Assembly: GCF_034377285.1 (NCBI RefSeq)
Contig: NZ_CP139715.1
Coordinates: 4,820,001-4,884,000 of the forward strand
Direction of reading: 5' to 3'
From: Thalassobaculum sp. OXR-137
GTDB lineage: Bacteria; Pseudomonadota; Alphaproteobacteria; Thalassobaculales; Thalassobaculaceae
Length of the DNA stretch: 64,000 bases
Every line of letters starts with the position of its first letter. Within the stretch, counting starts at the first letter, position 1. Under the pieces are notes generated by a model, which was given only the letters and a program-made list of their open reading frames with translations, had not been told where the DNA came from and did no database searches. Made by a program: the position numbers and the translations under genes. This document shows, piece by piece, positions 41,450 through 50,819 of this stretch.

Positions 41450-43248
41450 CCGACGACGCTTCGCGCCCCTCCGGCGCCCATACGCCGCTCTACGAGCGCA
41501 TCTTCGACGACATGTCGGACGGGGTCATGGCGGTCACCCGCCAGGGCCGCATCGTCGCGTTCAACCCGACCGCGGCCGAGATTCTCGCCGTCGACGCCGA
41601 GGATGTGCTTCAGGGTGCGCTCTTCCAGCTCATTGCGGAGGACGGGCGCAACGATGCGCTGATCGACACCATCACCGAGGCGATCGACACCGATCAGGCG
41701 GTCGTCGAGAGGGTGCTTCAACTGGGTACGGGGGAGACCGCCCGCAGCCTGCAGGTCCGCACGTCCCGCCTGCGCGACGAAACCGGCGACGGCGGCGGCG
41801 TGGTCGTCGTGTTCCAGGACATCACCGAGATCGAGTCGCTTCGCCTGCGCGACCGGGAGATGGCAGAGAATCTGAAGGCCCAGAACGGCGAGCTGCAGGA
41901 CGCCTATCGGGACCTCGACCGCAAGTCCAAGGAGCTCGAACAGACCGGCAAGCGGCTGCAGATCGTTCGGCTCGGCGCCACCGGTTTCGTGCTGGTGCTG
42001 TTCGTCGGACTGGGCGTGATCAATTTCTCGGACACGCTGCCGACCGATTTCGGCGTCTCCTCCGGCCCTGCCGACGGCGCCCAGGAAGGACAGGCCGCAC
42101 TCTACACCGTCTACCCGACGCCGGTCCGCGACGTGGTCACGGTGACCGGCTCCCTGAACCCGGGGGCGGTGGTCAACATCACCATGCCCTTCGCCGGACG
42201 CATCGACACGCGGCTGTTCGAATACGGCGTCCCGGTGACCGAAGGATCGGTTCTGCTCTCCCTATCCTCCACCGACATGGAGACCCAGCTCGCCAACGCC
42301 CATTCCGCCTTCATCAAGGCGCAGCGCAACTATCAGGATATCGAGACCTGGACCACCGGGGACGAGGTCGCGGAGAGCCGGCGCCGCCTGGACCAGGCGC
42401 AATACGCCCTGGATGACGCCATCCGCGCCCTGGAGGAAACCAAACGCCTGTTCGAGCGCGGAATCATCGCGCGCCAGGAGATGGAAGGGCAGGTCCAGCG
42501 CGTGCGGTCGCAACGCGATGCGCTGGCCTCCGCCCAGTCCAACCTGGACCGGGTGCTGGAACGCGGCGACGAGCAGAGCCGGCGGATCGCCGCCCTCGAG
42601 CTGCAGAACGCGCGGCGGGCGCTGGAATCGCTGGAGAACCAGGCCGAAGGCGCGATCATCGTCGCCCCGGTCTCCGGGCTGCCCTTCGCGCCGATCACCG
42701 GCAAGGACAAGACGCCGGTGGACCTCGCTGTCGGCTCGCGGGTCGAGGCCGGCGTCACCGCCCTGTCGATCGGCGATGTCGGCCAGTTCTCGGTCGCCGG
42801 CGAGGTCGACGAGGTAGACATCGCGAACATCCGAAACGGCCAGCTCGCGCGCGTCACCGGTCCTGCCTTCCCCGGCATCGTCCTGGAAGGCCATGTGGAG
42901 GCTATCGAGGCCCAGGCCCAGAGCGCCGCCGCCGGACGCGGCGGCCTCGCCCGCTTCGGCGTGAGGGTGCGGATCCCGTCCATTCCGGAAGAGGCCCGCG
43001 GCGTCATCCGGGTCGGCATGAGCGCCACCGTCCAGGTTGTCGTCTACGAGGCACCCGAGGCGCTGGTGGTGCCCACCACGGCCATCGGCAGCGGCCCCGA
43101 CGGCCCCCAGGTCCGGGTCTGGCGCGGCGACGAGGCCGGGCTGTCCGGAACGGCGGAACCGGCCACGGTGACCCTCGGCCGGCCGGTGCCCGCCGGCATC
43201 GAGGTCCTGTCCGGCCTGACCGCCGGCGACCGCATCGTCCTGCCCTAG
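41446..43248 (+). CDS. PAS sensor domain fused to HlyD-type periplasmic adaptor
   Basis: A 600-residue fusion. Residues 15-130 form a PAS domain (YERIFDDMSDGVMAVTRQG, AFNPTAAEILAVD, VVVVFQDITEIESL), residues 130-172 a charged coiled coil, and residues 173-193 one membrane helix. The rest is a MacA/HlyD-like adaptor: barrel-sandwich halves near 240 and 415, a long helical hairpin (residues 280-390, with ALEETKRLFERGIIARQEMEGQ), and beta-barrel and membrane-proximal domains. The topology puts PAS in the cytoplasm and the adaptor in the periplasm. Ordinary adaptors have only a short N-terminal helix. The PAS part could gate export in response to a ligand, redox state or membrane signal; that is inference. 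It lies between TolC and ATPase genes. Confidence 0.9.
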   Translation: MTDDASRPSGAHTPLYERIFDDMSDGVMAVTRQGRIVAFNPTAAEILAVDAEDVLQGALFQLIAEDGRNDALIDTITEAIDTDQAVVERVLQLGTGETARSLQVRTSRLRDETGDGGGVVVVFQDITEIESLRLRDREMAENLKAQNGELQDAYRDLDRKSKELEQTGKRLQIVRLGATGFVLVLFVGLGVINFSDTLPTDFGVSSGPADGAQEGQAALYTVYPTPVRDVVTVTGSLNPGAVVNITMPFAGRIDTRLFEYGVPVTEGSVLLSLSSTDMETQLANAHSAFIKAQRNYQDIETWTTGDEVAESRRRLDQAQYALDDAIRALEETKRLFERGIIARQEMEGQVQRVRSQRDALASAQSNLDRVLERGDEQSRRIAALELQNARRALESLENQAEGAIIVAPVSGLPFAPITGKDKTPVDLAVGSRVEAGVTALSIGDVGQFSVAGEVDEVDIANIRNGQLARVTGPAFPGIVLEGHVEAIEAQAQSAAAGRGGLARFGVRVRIPSIPEEARGVIRVGMSATVQVVVYEAPEALVVPTTAIGSGPDGPQVRVWRGDEAGLSGTAEPATVTLGRPVPAGIEVLSGLTAGDRIVLP

Positions 43249-43257
43249 GAGGACGGG

Positions 43258-43961
<704 letters not shown>

Positions 43962-43962
<1 letters not shown>

Positions 43963-45128
43963 TGCTGTATCAGAACATCGCCGAGGCCATCGCCAACCTG
44001 ATCGGATCACGCCAGCGCACCCTGCTGGCGCTGATCGGCATCGTGATCGGCACCGGGTCGGTGATCGCCATGATCAATATCGGCACCATCGTCTCCGAGG
44101 AGGCGGTGCGCCGCTTCCGCTCGCTGGGGACCGACATCGCCACCTTGAGCTCCTATGGCGGCGGCAGCTCGCTCGGCCGGGAGGAGGTGCAGAGCCTCGC
44201 CGCCGGTATCGGGGCCATCCGCATGGCCGCGCCGATCGTCAATGTCGGCGTCGACGTCACCAAGGACGGGGAGTCCCTGCGGGCGCAGGTTGTCGGCACC
44301 ACCCGGCAGTTCTTTTCGATCAACCGGATCCAGCCGGCCCAGGGCCGCATCGTCGATCTGCTGGACGGCTTCCATACCTTCGCGACCGTCGGCGCGGAGG
44401 TTGCCCGCGGACCGCGGGACGGGCCGCCGCTGACGCTCGGCGACCGCATCCGCATCGGCACCCACGATTTCGAGATCGTCGGCATTCTCGCACCGGTGGA
44501 CCAGAACGCCCTGGTGCCGGTGAATACGGACTGGACCGTCTTCGTGCCGATGGACACCACCCGGCGCCTGAGCGACCGCACGGATATCGGCGACATCCTG
44601 ATCCGCACCGCCGGCGAACTGCCCGCCGGCGCCCTGGAACAGGCGGTCGCGTCCTATCTCTCGGCCTTCCGCCCCGACATCGTCCTGGATGTGCGCACCG
44701 CCCGGCAGCTCATCGACCAAATGCAGACCCAGATGCGGCTCTACACCGTGCTTCTGGGCGCCATCGGCTCGATCGCGCTGATCGTCGGCGGGGTCGGGGT
44801 GATGAACGTGATGCTGGTCTCGGTCACAGAGCGTCGGCAGGAGATCGGCATCCGCATGGCCCTGGGCGCCCGGCGGCGCGATATCCAGTCGCTGTTTCTG
44901 ATCGAGAGCATCCTGCTGTCGGTCACCGGCGGTATTCTGGGCGGTCTGCTCGGCATCGCGGCGGCGTGGGTCTTCGCCGATCAGACCGGCTGGACCTTCG
45001 TCGTCGCCCCCCTGGCGATCCCCCTGGGCGCGGGCGTGTCGGTGACGGTGGGCGTGTTCTTCGGCTTCTATCCCGCCGTCATGGCCTCTCGGCTCAACGT
45101 GGTGGAAGCGCTGCGCGGCGGGACCTGA
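43962..45128 (+). CDS. MacB-type ABC transporter permease (FtsX fold)
   Basis: Permease of 388 residues: one N-terminal membrane helix (RTLLALIGIVIGTGSVIAMI), a large periplasmic domain (about residues 45-260), then three helices with the FtsX pattern (GAIGSIALIVGGVGVMNVML, VTERRQEIGIRMALGARRRD). It ends with the typical FYPAVMASRLNVVEALRGGT. ATG 43962 overlaps the ATPase stop (TGATG). MacB-type pumps move substrates out of the periplasm, including small disulphide-bonded peptides in E. coli, which is why the six-cysteine proteins upstream are plausible cargo. Confidence 0.93.
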
Positions 45129-45190
45129 CGGCGCTGGTTTCACTCAACGGTCACGAAGACGTGGCATGGTCGCGCCATCTCAATCTCATG

Positions 45191-46141
45191 ATGGGGTCCC
45201 GAGCCGTGTCCAATCCAATCCGCATCGCCGGCATCGGTGCCAATCTCGGCGGCGTCCGCGGCGATCTCGACGCCGTGCGCGCCGAGATGAACGCCCTGAT
45301 CGCGCTCGGCGCCGACGTGGTCGAGTGCTACGCCTCCGATCTGGGCGTGGTGGCCGACGCCCGACCGATCCCCGGCCGGGTGGCGGAGCTGCGCGGGATC
45401 TGTGCCGAGCGGCCGCTGGCGGTGACCCTCCATGCCCCGATCCCCATCGACTTCATGGACCGCGACAATATCGATCTGCACCGGCGCGCCGCCCGGGTGT
45501 CAGTGGAACTGGCCGCCGAGATCGGCGCCGGGATCGTCGTCATCCATGCCGGCCGCACCCACCCGGACACCTGGGCGCGGGAGGCCGACGCCCTGCTGGC
45601 CTTCGAGCGCGACGAGCTGTCGGCAATCGGCGATATCGCGGTGGAGGCGGGCGTGCGGATCGCCCTGGAGAACATCAGCCCGAACCCGGCGGTGATCGCC
45701 GGCCGGCTCACCAGCTACTCGCTGGACCCGGCGGCCCTGGCCCGGCAGCTCGATCTGCTGGACCACCCGGGCGTGACCGGCTGCCTCGACTACAGCCACG
45801 CCAACCAGGGCGCCGGGCTGCTCGGCCTCGACCCGATCGCCGGAGCGCGCGCCATGGCACCGCTGACCGGACACATCCATATCAGCGAGGCGAGCGGCCG
45901 GCCCGCCATCCCGTCGATCGCCGCCCAACACGACTGGATGTATTTCGGCATCGGCGACATGCACGCGCCGCTCGGCACCGGCTGCATGGATCTCGACGCC
46001 CTGGCCGATGTCTCCCAGGTGCTGCCCGGCACCTATGCGATCCTGGAACTGCAGGGCCATGCACGGGCGATGCTGGGCGACAGCCTGGACCGGCTGCGGA
46101 CCTTCGCCGGCCGCGTGAACGCCCTGGCGGAAGCGGCATGA
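45191..46141 (+). CDS. Sugar phosphate isomerase/epimerase-like TIM-barrel protein
   Basis: TIM-barrel protein of about 316 residues, AP-endonuclease-2/xylose-isomerase-like superfamily. Metal-binding residues are expected in VTLHAPIPI, VVIHAGRTH, ALENISPNP, GCLDYSHAN and GHIHISEAS, all present in order. Starts at 45188, 45191 and GTG 45206 are in frame; none has a convincing ribosome site, so the exact N-terminus is uncertain. The stop overlaps the start of the GDPD gene (ATGA), so the pair are coupled and may work on related sugar- or glycerol-phosphate compounds. The reaction is unknown. Confidence 0.87.
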   Translation: MGSRAVSNPIRIAGIGANLGGVRGDLDAVRAEMNALIALGADVVECYASDLGVVADARPIPGRVAELRGICAERPLAVTLHAPIPIDFMDRDNIDLHRRAARVSVELAAEIGAGIVVIHAGRTHPDTWAREADALLAFERDELSAIGDIAVEAGVRIALENISPNPAVIAGRLTSYSLDPAALARQLDLLDHPGVTGCLDYSHANQGAGLLGLDPIAGARAMAPLTGHIHISEASGRPAIPSIAAQHDWMYFGIGDMHAPLGTGCMDLDALADVSQVLPGTYAILELQGHARAMLGDSLDRLRTFAGRVNALAEAA

Positions 46142-46872
46142 CCCGCCGACTGCCCCAGATCATCGCCCATCGCGGCGACAGCGCCAACGCGCCGGAGAAC
46201 AGCCTTGCGGCCCTGGACAGTGCCATCGCTGCCGGCGCCGACCGGGTCGAGTGCGACGTGCGGATCGCCGGGGACGGCACCCTGGTCGTCTCCCACGACG
46301 CGGATCTGTCCCGCATCGCCGGGCGCCCGGTGCTGATCGACGATACGCCAGCGGAGGAGCTCGCCCGGATCGCCGCCGCGGCCGGGGCCTCGGTCCTGCC
46401 GCTGGCGACCCTGTTCGAGGCGGCGCGCGGTCGCATTCCGCTGATGCTGGACGTCAAGTCGCTGATCCCCGCCGTGCTGGAGAAGATCGCCGCCGACCTC
46501 GCGAAGACGGGCTTCGATCCGCGGCAGATCGCGCTGGGCCTGCGCGACCCGGCCCTTGTCGGGCCGGCCCGGCTCGTCCTGCCGACCGCGCGCGTTCTGG
46601 CGTTGAACGGCGGCACGACGCCGGTGGAGACTTTCCTGGCCGAGGAGGTGGAGCTGATCCGCCTGTGGGAACGCGACGCCGACGCCGAGACCGTCGCCGC
46701 CCTGCACCGTCAGGGCTGCACCGTCTGGGTGACCACCGGCGGCGCAGGCACCGAGCGGGACGTCGGCGATTGCGGGGCCGACCACCTTTTCCGGCTGATC
46801 GCCGCCGGGGCCGACGGGCTGCTGGTCAACGACCCGGCGCTCGGCCGCCGGGCGGTCCTCAGCGCTGCGTAG
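46138..46872 (+). CDS. Glycerophosphodiester phosphodiesterase family protein
   Basis: GDPD-type TIM-barrel hydrolase, 244 residues. The catalytic HRG is in IIAHRGDSANAPENSLAAL, the metal ligands in RVECDVRIAGDGTLVVSHD, and a later LMLDVKS carries the third acidic/Lys site. It releases glycerol-3-phosphate from phosphodiesters, or acts on a related substrate. There is no signal peptide, so it is cytoplasmic. The start overlaps the isomerase stop. The stop codon lies in a 17-bp tandem duplication shared with the end of the convergent permease gene. Confidence 0.9.
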   Translation: MTRRLPQIIAHRGDSANAPENSLAALDSAIAAGADRVECDVRIAGDGTLVVSHDADLSRIAGRPVLIDDTPAEELARIAAAAGASVLPLATLFEAARGRIPLMLDVKSLIPAVLEKIAADLAKTGFDPRQIALGLRDPALVGPARLVLPTARVLALNGGTTPVETFLAEEVELIRLWERDADAETVAALHRQGCTVWVTTGGAGTERDVGDCGADHLFRLIAAGADGLLVNDPALGRRAVLSAA

Positions 46873-46890
46873 GCCTCAGCGCTGCGTAGG
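46857..46890. repeat. Perfect 17-bp tandem duplication spanning two convergent stop codons
   Basis: CCTCAGCGCTGCGTAGG occurs twice without a gap (46857-46873 and 46874-46890). The first copy holds the GDPD stop TAG, and the second holds the permease stop TGA read on the minus strand. Confidence 0.97.
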
Positions 46891-47775
46891 ATCGAGCCGG
46901 GTCCGCAGCCAATCGCCGAACAGGCTCATCGACAGGGTGGTGACGAAAATCACCCCGCCCGGCAGCACCGCCAGCCACCAGGCGGTGAGCAGGTAGTCTC
47001 GCCCCTCCCCCAGCATCTGGCCGAGCGAGGTAAGCGGCGGCTGGATGCCGAGGCCGAGGAAGCTGAGCGACGTCTCCAGCAGGATCGTCTGCGGGAAGTT
47101 CAGGGTGAGCTGGACGATCAGCGGCCCCATAACGTTCGGCAGGATGTGACGGCCGTAGAGCCGAAGTGGCCGCGCGCCGAGCGCGCGCACGGCCACCGCA
47201 TAGCCCTGCTCGCGGGCCGACAGCACCAGGCTGCGGGTCAGGCGGGCATAGGTCTCCCACCCGGCCAATCCCATCAGGGCGAGGAACAGGTAGAAATTGT
47301 TGCCGAGGAAGGCGAGGACCGCCAGGGCGATGATCAGGAACGGCATGGCCGCCTGCCAATCGACCAGCATCATCACGACTTCATCCACCCACCCGCCGCG
47401 ATGTGCCGCCAGGATACCCAGGAACGTGCCGAGCACCGCGCCGATCAGCGTGCCGAGCAGGGCGAGCGCAATGGAAACCTGGGTAGCGATCAGCAGCCGC
47501 GACAGCAGATCCCGGCCGAGCTTGTCCGTCCCCAGCAGATGGCCCTCAATGGAGAGCGAGGACCAGAACGGCGGCTTGAGCCGGTACAGCAGGTCGGTTT
47601 CCTCATAGCCGTAGGGGGCGAGCAGCGGCGCCAGGACGGCGATCACGGAGACCACCACCAGGATCACGGCGGCGATCCGCACCAGCAACGGCATGCGCCA
47701 GGCCCCGGCGGATTTGGTCGCCGGTGGGGGGGACTGCACCGGGGGAGCGGTGGTCTCGACGGTTTCCGCGCTCAT
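46876..47775 (-). CDS. Dipeptide/oligopeptide ABC transporter permease, DppC-like
   Basis: Inner-membrane permease of 299 residues. An N-terminal helix is followed by the DppC-type GHLLGTDKLGRDLLSRLLI segment, and the permease-ATPase contact motif is in EQGYAVAVRALGARPLRLYGRHILPN. About six membrane helices are present. ATG 47775 overlaps the stop of the DppB-like gene (ATGA). It is the last gene of the leftward peptide-transport operon: binding protein, two ATPases, DppB, DppC. Confidence 0.93.
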   Translation of the reverse strand: MSAETVETTAPPVQSPPPATKSAGAWRMPLLVRIAAVILVVVSVIAVLAPLLAPYGYEETDLLYRLKPPFWSSLSIEGHLLGTDKLGRDLLSRLLIATQVSIALALLGTLIGAVLGTFLGILAAHRGGWVDEVVMMLVDWQAAMPFLIIALAVLAFLGNNFYLFLALMGLAGWETYARLTRSLVLSAREQGYAVAVRALGARPLRLYGRHILPNVMGPLIVQLTLNFPQTILLETSLSFLGLGIQPPLTSLGQMLGEGRDYLLTAWWLAVLPGGVIFVTTLSMSLFGDWLRTRLDPTQR

Positions 47776-48710
47776 CGCGACCGCTCCCGACCGCCGACGC
47801 GGACCCTCGGATCCAGCCACCCATAGGCAAGGTCGACCAGCAGGTTGGCGGAGACCATGGTGATCGCGACCAGGACGACGATGCCCTGGACAATGGAGAG
47901 GTCACGGTCCGCCACGGAACTGGTGAGCAGCCGGCCCACGCCGGGCCAGGCGAAGACGTTCTCGGTCACCACCGCCCCGCCGATCATCCCGCCCAGGCTG
48001 AAACCGACGATGGTCACCACCGGGATCGCCGCGTTGGGGAAGGCATGCCACCACACCTGCCGGAACCGCGAGGCGCCTTCGGCCTCGGCCGTGCGCATGT
48101 AGTCGCGCGACAGCACCTCCAGCATTGCCGAGCGGGTGAAGCGGGCGATGGCGCCTGCGAAGGCGGTGGCCAGCGTGAAGACCGGCATCACCATGTGCTG
48201 CCATGTCCCGTAGCCGGAACTGGGCAGGACGCGGAGGTTCAACGCGAACAGCAGGATCAGCAGGATGCCGAGAAAGAAGTTCGGCATGGAGAAGCCGAAG
48301 ACGGCGAAGGACATGGTCAGCCGGTCGATCCAGCTGTCCCGCCACACCGCCGCCAGCACACCCAGAGGAATGCCGAGCGCCAGCGAACAGAAGAACGTCG
48401 CCAGCCCCAGCTCCAGGGTCTTCGGCACCCGCTGCCAGATCAGGTCGATGGCCGGCTGGCTGTTGCGAAAGGAGATCCCGAAATCGCCGTGCAGCGCCGC
48501 CTGGAAATAGCGCAGATACTGCTCCCACAGGGGCCGGTCGAGACCCCAGGCGGCCCGATAATACTCCCGGATCTCCGGGCCGATGTCGTCAGGCAGGAGC
48601 TGCTGGGTCGGATCGCCGGTGAGACGCAGCACCACGAAGACGAAGGTCACCACCAGCCACAGGGTGACGATCGCCCGCAGCAGCTTGATCGCGGCATAGC
48701 GCAGGTTCAT
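47772..48710 (-). CDS. Dipeptide/oligopeptide ABC transporter permease, DppB-like
   Basis: Inner-membrane permease of 312 residues with the DppB N-terminus (KLLRAIVTLWLVVTFVFVVL), the central DFGISFRNSQPAIDLIWQRV block, and the ATPase-contact motif MRTAEAEGASRFRQVWWHAFPN. It forms the channel together with the DppC-like protein. Its start and stop both overlap the neighbouring genes by 4 bases, which shows tight coupling. Confidence 0.93.
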   Translation of the reverse strand: MNLRYAAIKLLRAIVTLWLVVTFVFVVLRLTGDPTQQLLPDDIGPEIREYYRAAWGLDRPLWEQYLRYFQAALHGDFGISFRNSQPAIDLIWQRVPKTLELGLATFFCSLALGIPLGVLAAVWRDSWIDRLTMSFAVFGFSMPNFFLGILLILLFALNLRVLPSSGYGTWQHMVMPVFTLATAFAGAIARFTRSAMLEVLSRDYMRTAEAEGASRFRQVWWHAFPNAAIPVVTIVGFSLGGMIGGAVVTENVFAWPGVGRLLTSSVADRDLSIVQGIVVLVAITMVSANLLVDLAYGWLDPRVRVGGRERSR

Positions 48711-49771
48711 GGGAAAGCCTTCAGGGGTTGGGGGTCGGCCGCGTCGAGCCTGGCGCCGTCGGCCTGGCTGGCCTCGGCGTGGTGGCAGGCGACCGTGCGG
48801 CCGTCGGCCAACGGCCGCAGCGCCGGAAGTTCGACCCGGCAGCGCTCCGTGGCGAAGGGACAGCGCGGATGCAGCGGACAGCCGCTGGGCGGGTTCATCG
48901 GGCTCGGCGGCTCGCCGTCCAGCCGCAGGGGCCGCACCAGCCGGCCGCGCCGGGACCGGGCGGCCGGGACGGCACCGATCAGCGCCCGGGCGTAAGGGTG
49001 CGCCGGGGCGTCGAACAGGGCGCGGCAGTCCGCCACCTCCACGAACCGGCCGAGATACATCACCGCCACCCGGTCGGCCACGTGACGCACCAGGCTCAGA
49101 TCGTGGGAGATGAAGAGATAGGCCAGCCCCAGCGTGCGCTGCAGGTCGCGCAGCAGGTTGACCACCTGGGCCTGGACCGAGACGTCGAGCGCAGCCACCG
49201 GCTCGTCGCAGACCACCAGTTTCGGTTCCAGCACGAGGGCGCGGGCGATCACCGCACGCTGCTGCTGGCCCCCCGACAGCTCATGCGGATAACGCTTGGC
49301 GAGGTCGCCGCCGAGGCCCACCGCCTCCATCATGGCATCGACCAGGATCCGTCGGTCGGCCGCGGTCGCCACGCCGTGAATCTCCAGCCCTTCGGCCACC
49401 TGACGCTCGACGGTCAGGCGCGGGTCGAGGGCGCTGCGGCTGTCCTGGAAGATGAGCTGCAGGTCCCGGCGCCGGTCTCGCCAGCGGGCATCGTTCGCCG
49501 CCGCCAGATCCTCGCCGTCGAAGCGGATGGAACCGGCGCTGGGGCTCAGCAGGTTGAGCACGAGATTGCCCACGGTCGACTTGCCGCAACCGCTCTCCCC
49601 GACCACGGCCAGGGTCTCGCCGGCGGCAAGCTCGAAGGACACGTCGGCCACGGCGGTCAGCTCGGGACGCGGCCCGAACAGGCTGGTGCGCGGCAGGGTG
49701 AACCGGCGGCTGAGCCCCTCCACGCGCAGCAGCGGGGGCGTCTCCGCGGAGTCGGCCGCGAGCGCGCTCAT
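48707..49771 (-). CDS. Dipeptide/oligopeptide ABC transporter ATP-binding protein, DppF-like
   Basis: ATPase of 354 residues. Walker A GESGCGKST, signature [18 protein letters not shown], Walker B LVVCDEPVAALDVSVQAQV. The C-terminal oligopeptide-ABC extension with the Cys cluster (GCPLHPRCPFATERC) is present and would bind an iron-sulphur cluster as in Dpp/Opp ATPases. ATG 49771 overlaps the preceding ATPase gene; the frame is open further upstream but lacks homology there. Confidence 0.93.
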   Translation of the reverse strand: MSALAADSAETPPLLRVEGLSRRFTLPRTSLFGPRPELTAVADVSFELAAGETLAVVGESGCGKSTVGNLVLNLLSPSAGSIRFDGEDLAAANDARWRDRRRDLQLIFQDSRSALDPRLTVERQVAEGLEIHGVATAADRRILVDAMMEAVGLGGDLAKRYPHELSGGQQQRAVIARALVLEPKLVVCDEPVAALDVSVQAQVVNLLRDLQRTLGLAYLFISHDLSLVRHVADRVAVMYLGRFVEVADCRALFDAPAHPYARALIGAVPAARSRRGRLVRPLRLDGEPPSPMNPPSGCPLHPRCPFATERCRVELPALRPLADGRTVACHHAEASQADGARLDAADPQPLKAFP

Positions 49772-50748
49772 GCCGCCTCCGTCCGCAGGGCGAGCGGATG
49801 ATGGCAGGCCACCGCACCCGTCAGGTCCGGAACCGTCGTCAGGCACATCTGGGAAGCGTGGGGGCAACGCGGCGCGAAAGCGCAGCCCCGGGGCATCGCC
49901 CGCAGGGACGGCACCGTCCCCTCGATCGGGGTCAGGCGCTCCACCTCGTCGTCCAGGAACGGCAGGGAGGTGAGCAGCCCCTGGGTATAGGGATGACGCG
50001 GGCGGGCGAAGACATCGGCGGCGGGCGCCAGTTCGGCGACGCGGCCGGCATACATCACCGCCACCCGGTCGGCGACCTCGGCCACAAGGCCCAGGTCGTG
50101 GGTGACGAACAGCATGCCCATGCCGAACTCCCGTTGGAGACGCGCCAGGAGCTCGACGATCTGCGCCTGCACGGTGACGTCCAGCGCGGTGGTCGGCTCG
50201 TCCGCCACCAGCAGGGCGGGTTCGCCGGCGATGGCCATGGCAATCATCGCGCGCTGCTGCTGGCCGCCGGAGATCTGATGGGGATAGTCGCGCGCCCGAC
50301 GGGCCGGCTCGGGAATACCGACCAGGTCGAGCAGTTCGACGGCGCGGGTTGCTGCCTCGCGGCGGCCGGAGCCGGTGCGGATGCGATAGGCCTCCGCCAC
50401 CTGCCAGCCGAGCGTGCGCACCGGGTTCAGGCCGGTCATCGGGTTCTGGAAGATCATGCCCATGCCCCGGGCACGGCGGGCCCGGTCGGCCCGGCTTCTG
50501 GGGTCCAGCGGAGCGCCCTTGAAGGCGATCTCGCCGCTCTCCACCGACACGCGCCTGCCGAACAGGCCCATCACGGACAGGCAGGTCAGCGTCTTGCCGC
50601 AGCCGCTCTCGCCGACCAGGCCCAGCGTCTCGCCGGGGCCGATCCGCAGCGACACGTCACGGACGGGAAAGACCGGACCGCCCGGAAGGTCGATCCGAAC
50701 GGTCAGGTTGCGGACGTCGAGAAGAGATGGAACGTCGCTCGAATGCAT
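49768..50748 (-). CDS. Dipeptide/oligopeptide ABC transporter ATP-binding protein, DppD-like
   Basis: ATPase of 326 residues. Walker [10 protein letters not shown], signature [17 protein letters not shown], Walker [20 protein letters not shown], and a C-terminal Cys cluster ([15 protein letters not shown]). In Walker A the usual Ser/Thr-Thr after Lys reads TL, which still keeps the key Lys-Thr. ATG 50748 is chosen because homology starts there. It follows the binding-protein gene across a 71-base gap that contains a strong stem-loop. Confidence 0.93.
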   Translation of the reverse strand: MHSSDVPSLLDVRNLTVRIDLPGGPVFPVRDVSLRIGPGETLGLVGESGCGKTLTCLSVMGLFGRRVSVESGEIAFKGAPLDPRSRADRARRARGMGMIFQNPMTGLNPVRTLGWQVAEAYRIRTGSGRREAATRAVELLDLVGIPEPARRARDYPHQISGGQQQRAMIAMAIAGEPALLVADEPTTALDVTVQAQIVELLARLQREFGMGMLFVTHDLGLVAEVADRVAVMYAGRVAELAPAADVFARPRHPYTQGLLTSLPFLDDEVERLTPIEGTVPSLRAMPRGCAFAPRCPHASQMCLTTVPDLTGAVACHHPLALRTEAA

Positions 50749-50772
50749 AGGGATATCCAAATCGGAACGGCG

Positions 50773-50810
50773 ACGGGGGCGACCGGACGGCAAGGTCCGA
50801 TCGCCCCCGT
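50773..50810 (-). promoter_or_regulatory. Intercistronic stem-loop after the peptide-binding protein gene
   Basis: A 16-bp stem (50773-50788 with 50795-50810, one wobble) with a 6-base loop and no T-run lies directly after the binding-protein stop. It probably protects the upstream mRNA and reduces read-through, as in the liv operon of this window. Confidence 0.7.
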
Positions 50811-50819
50811 GCCACGGCG

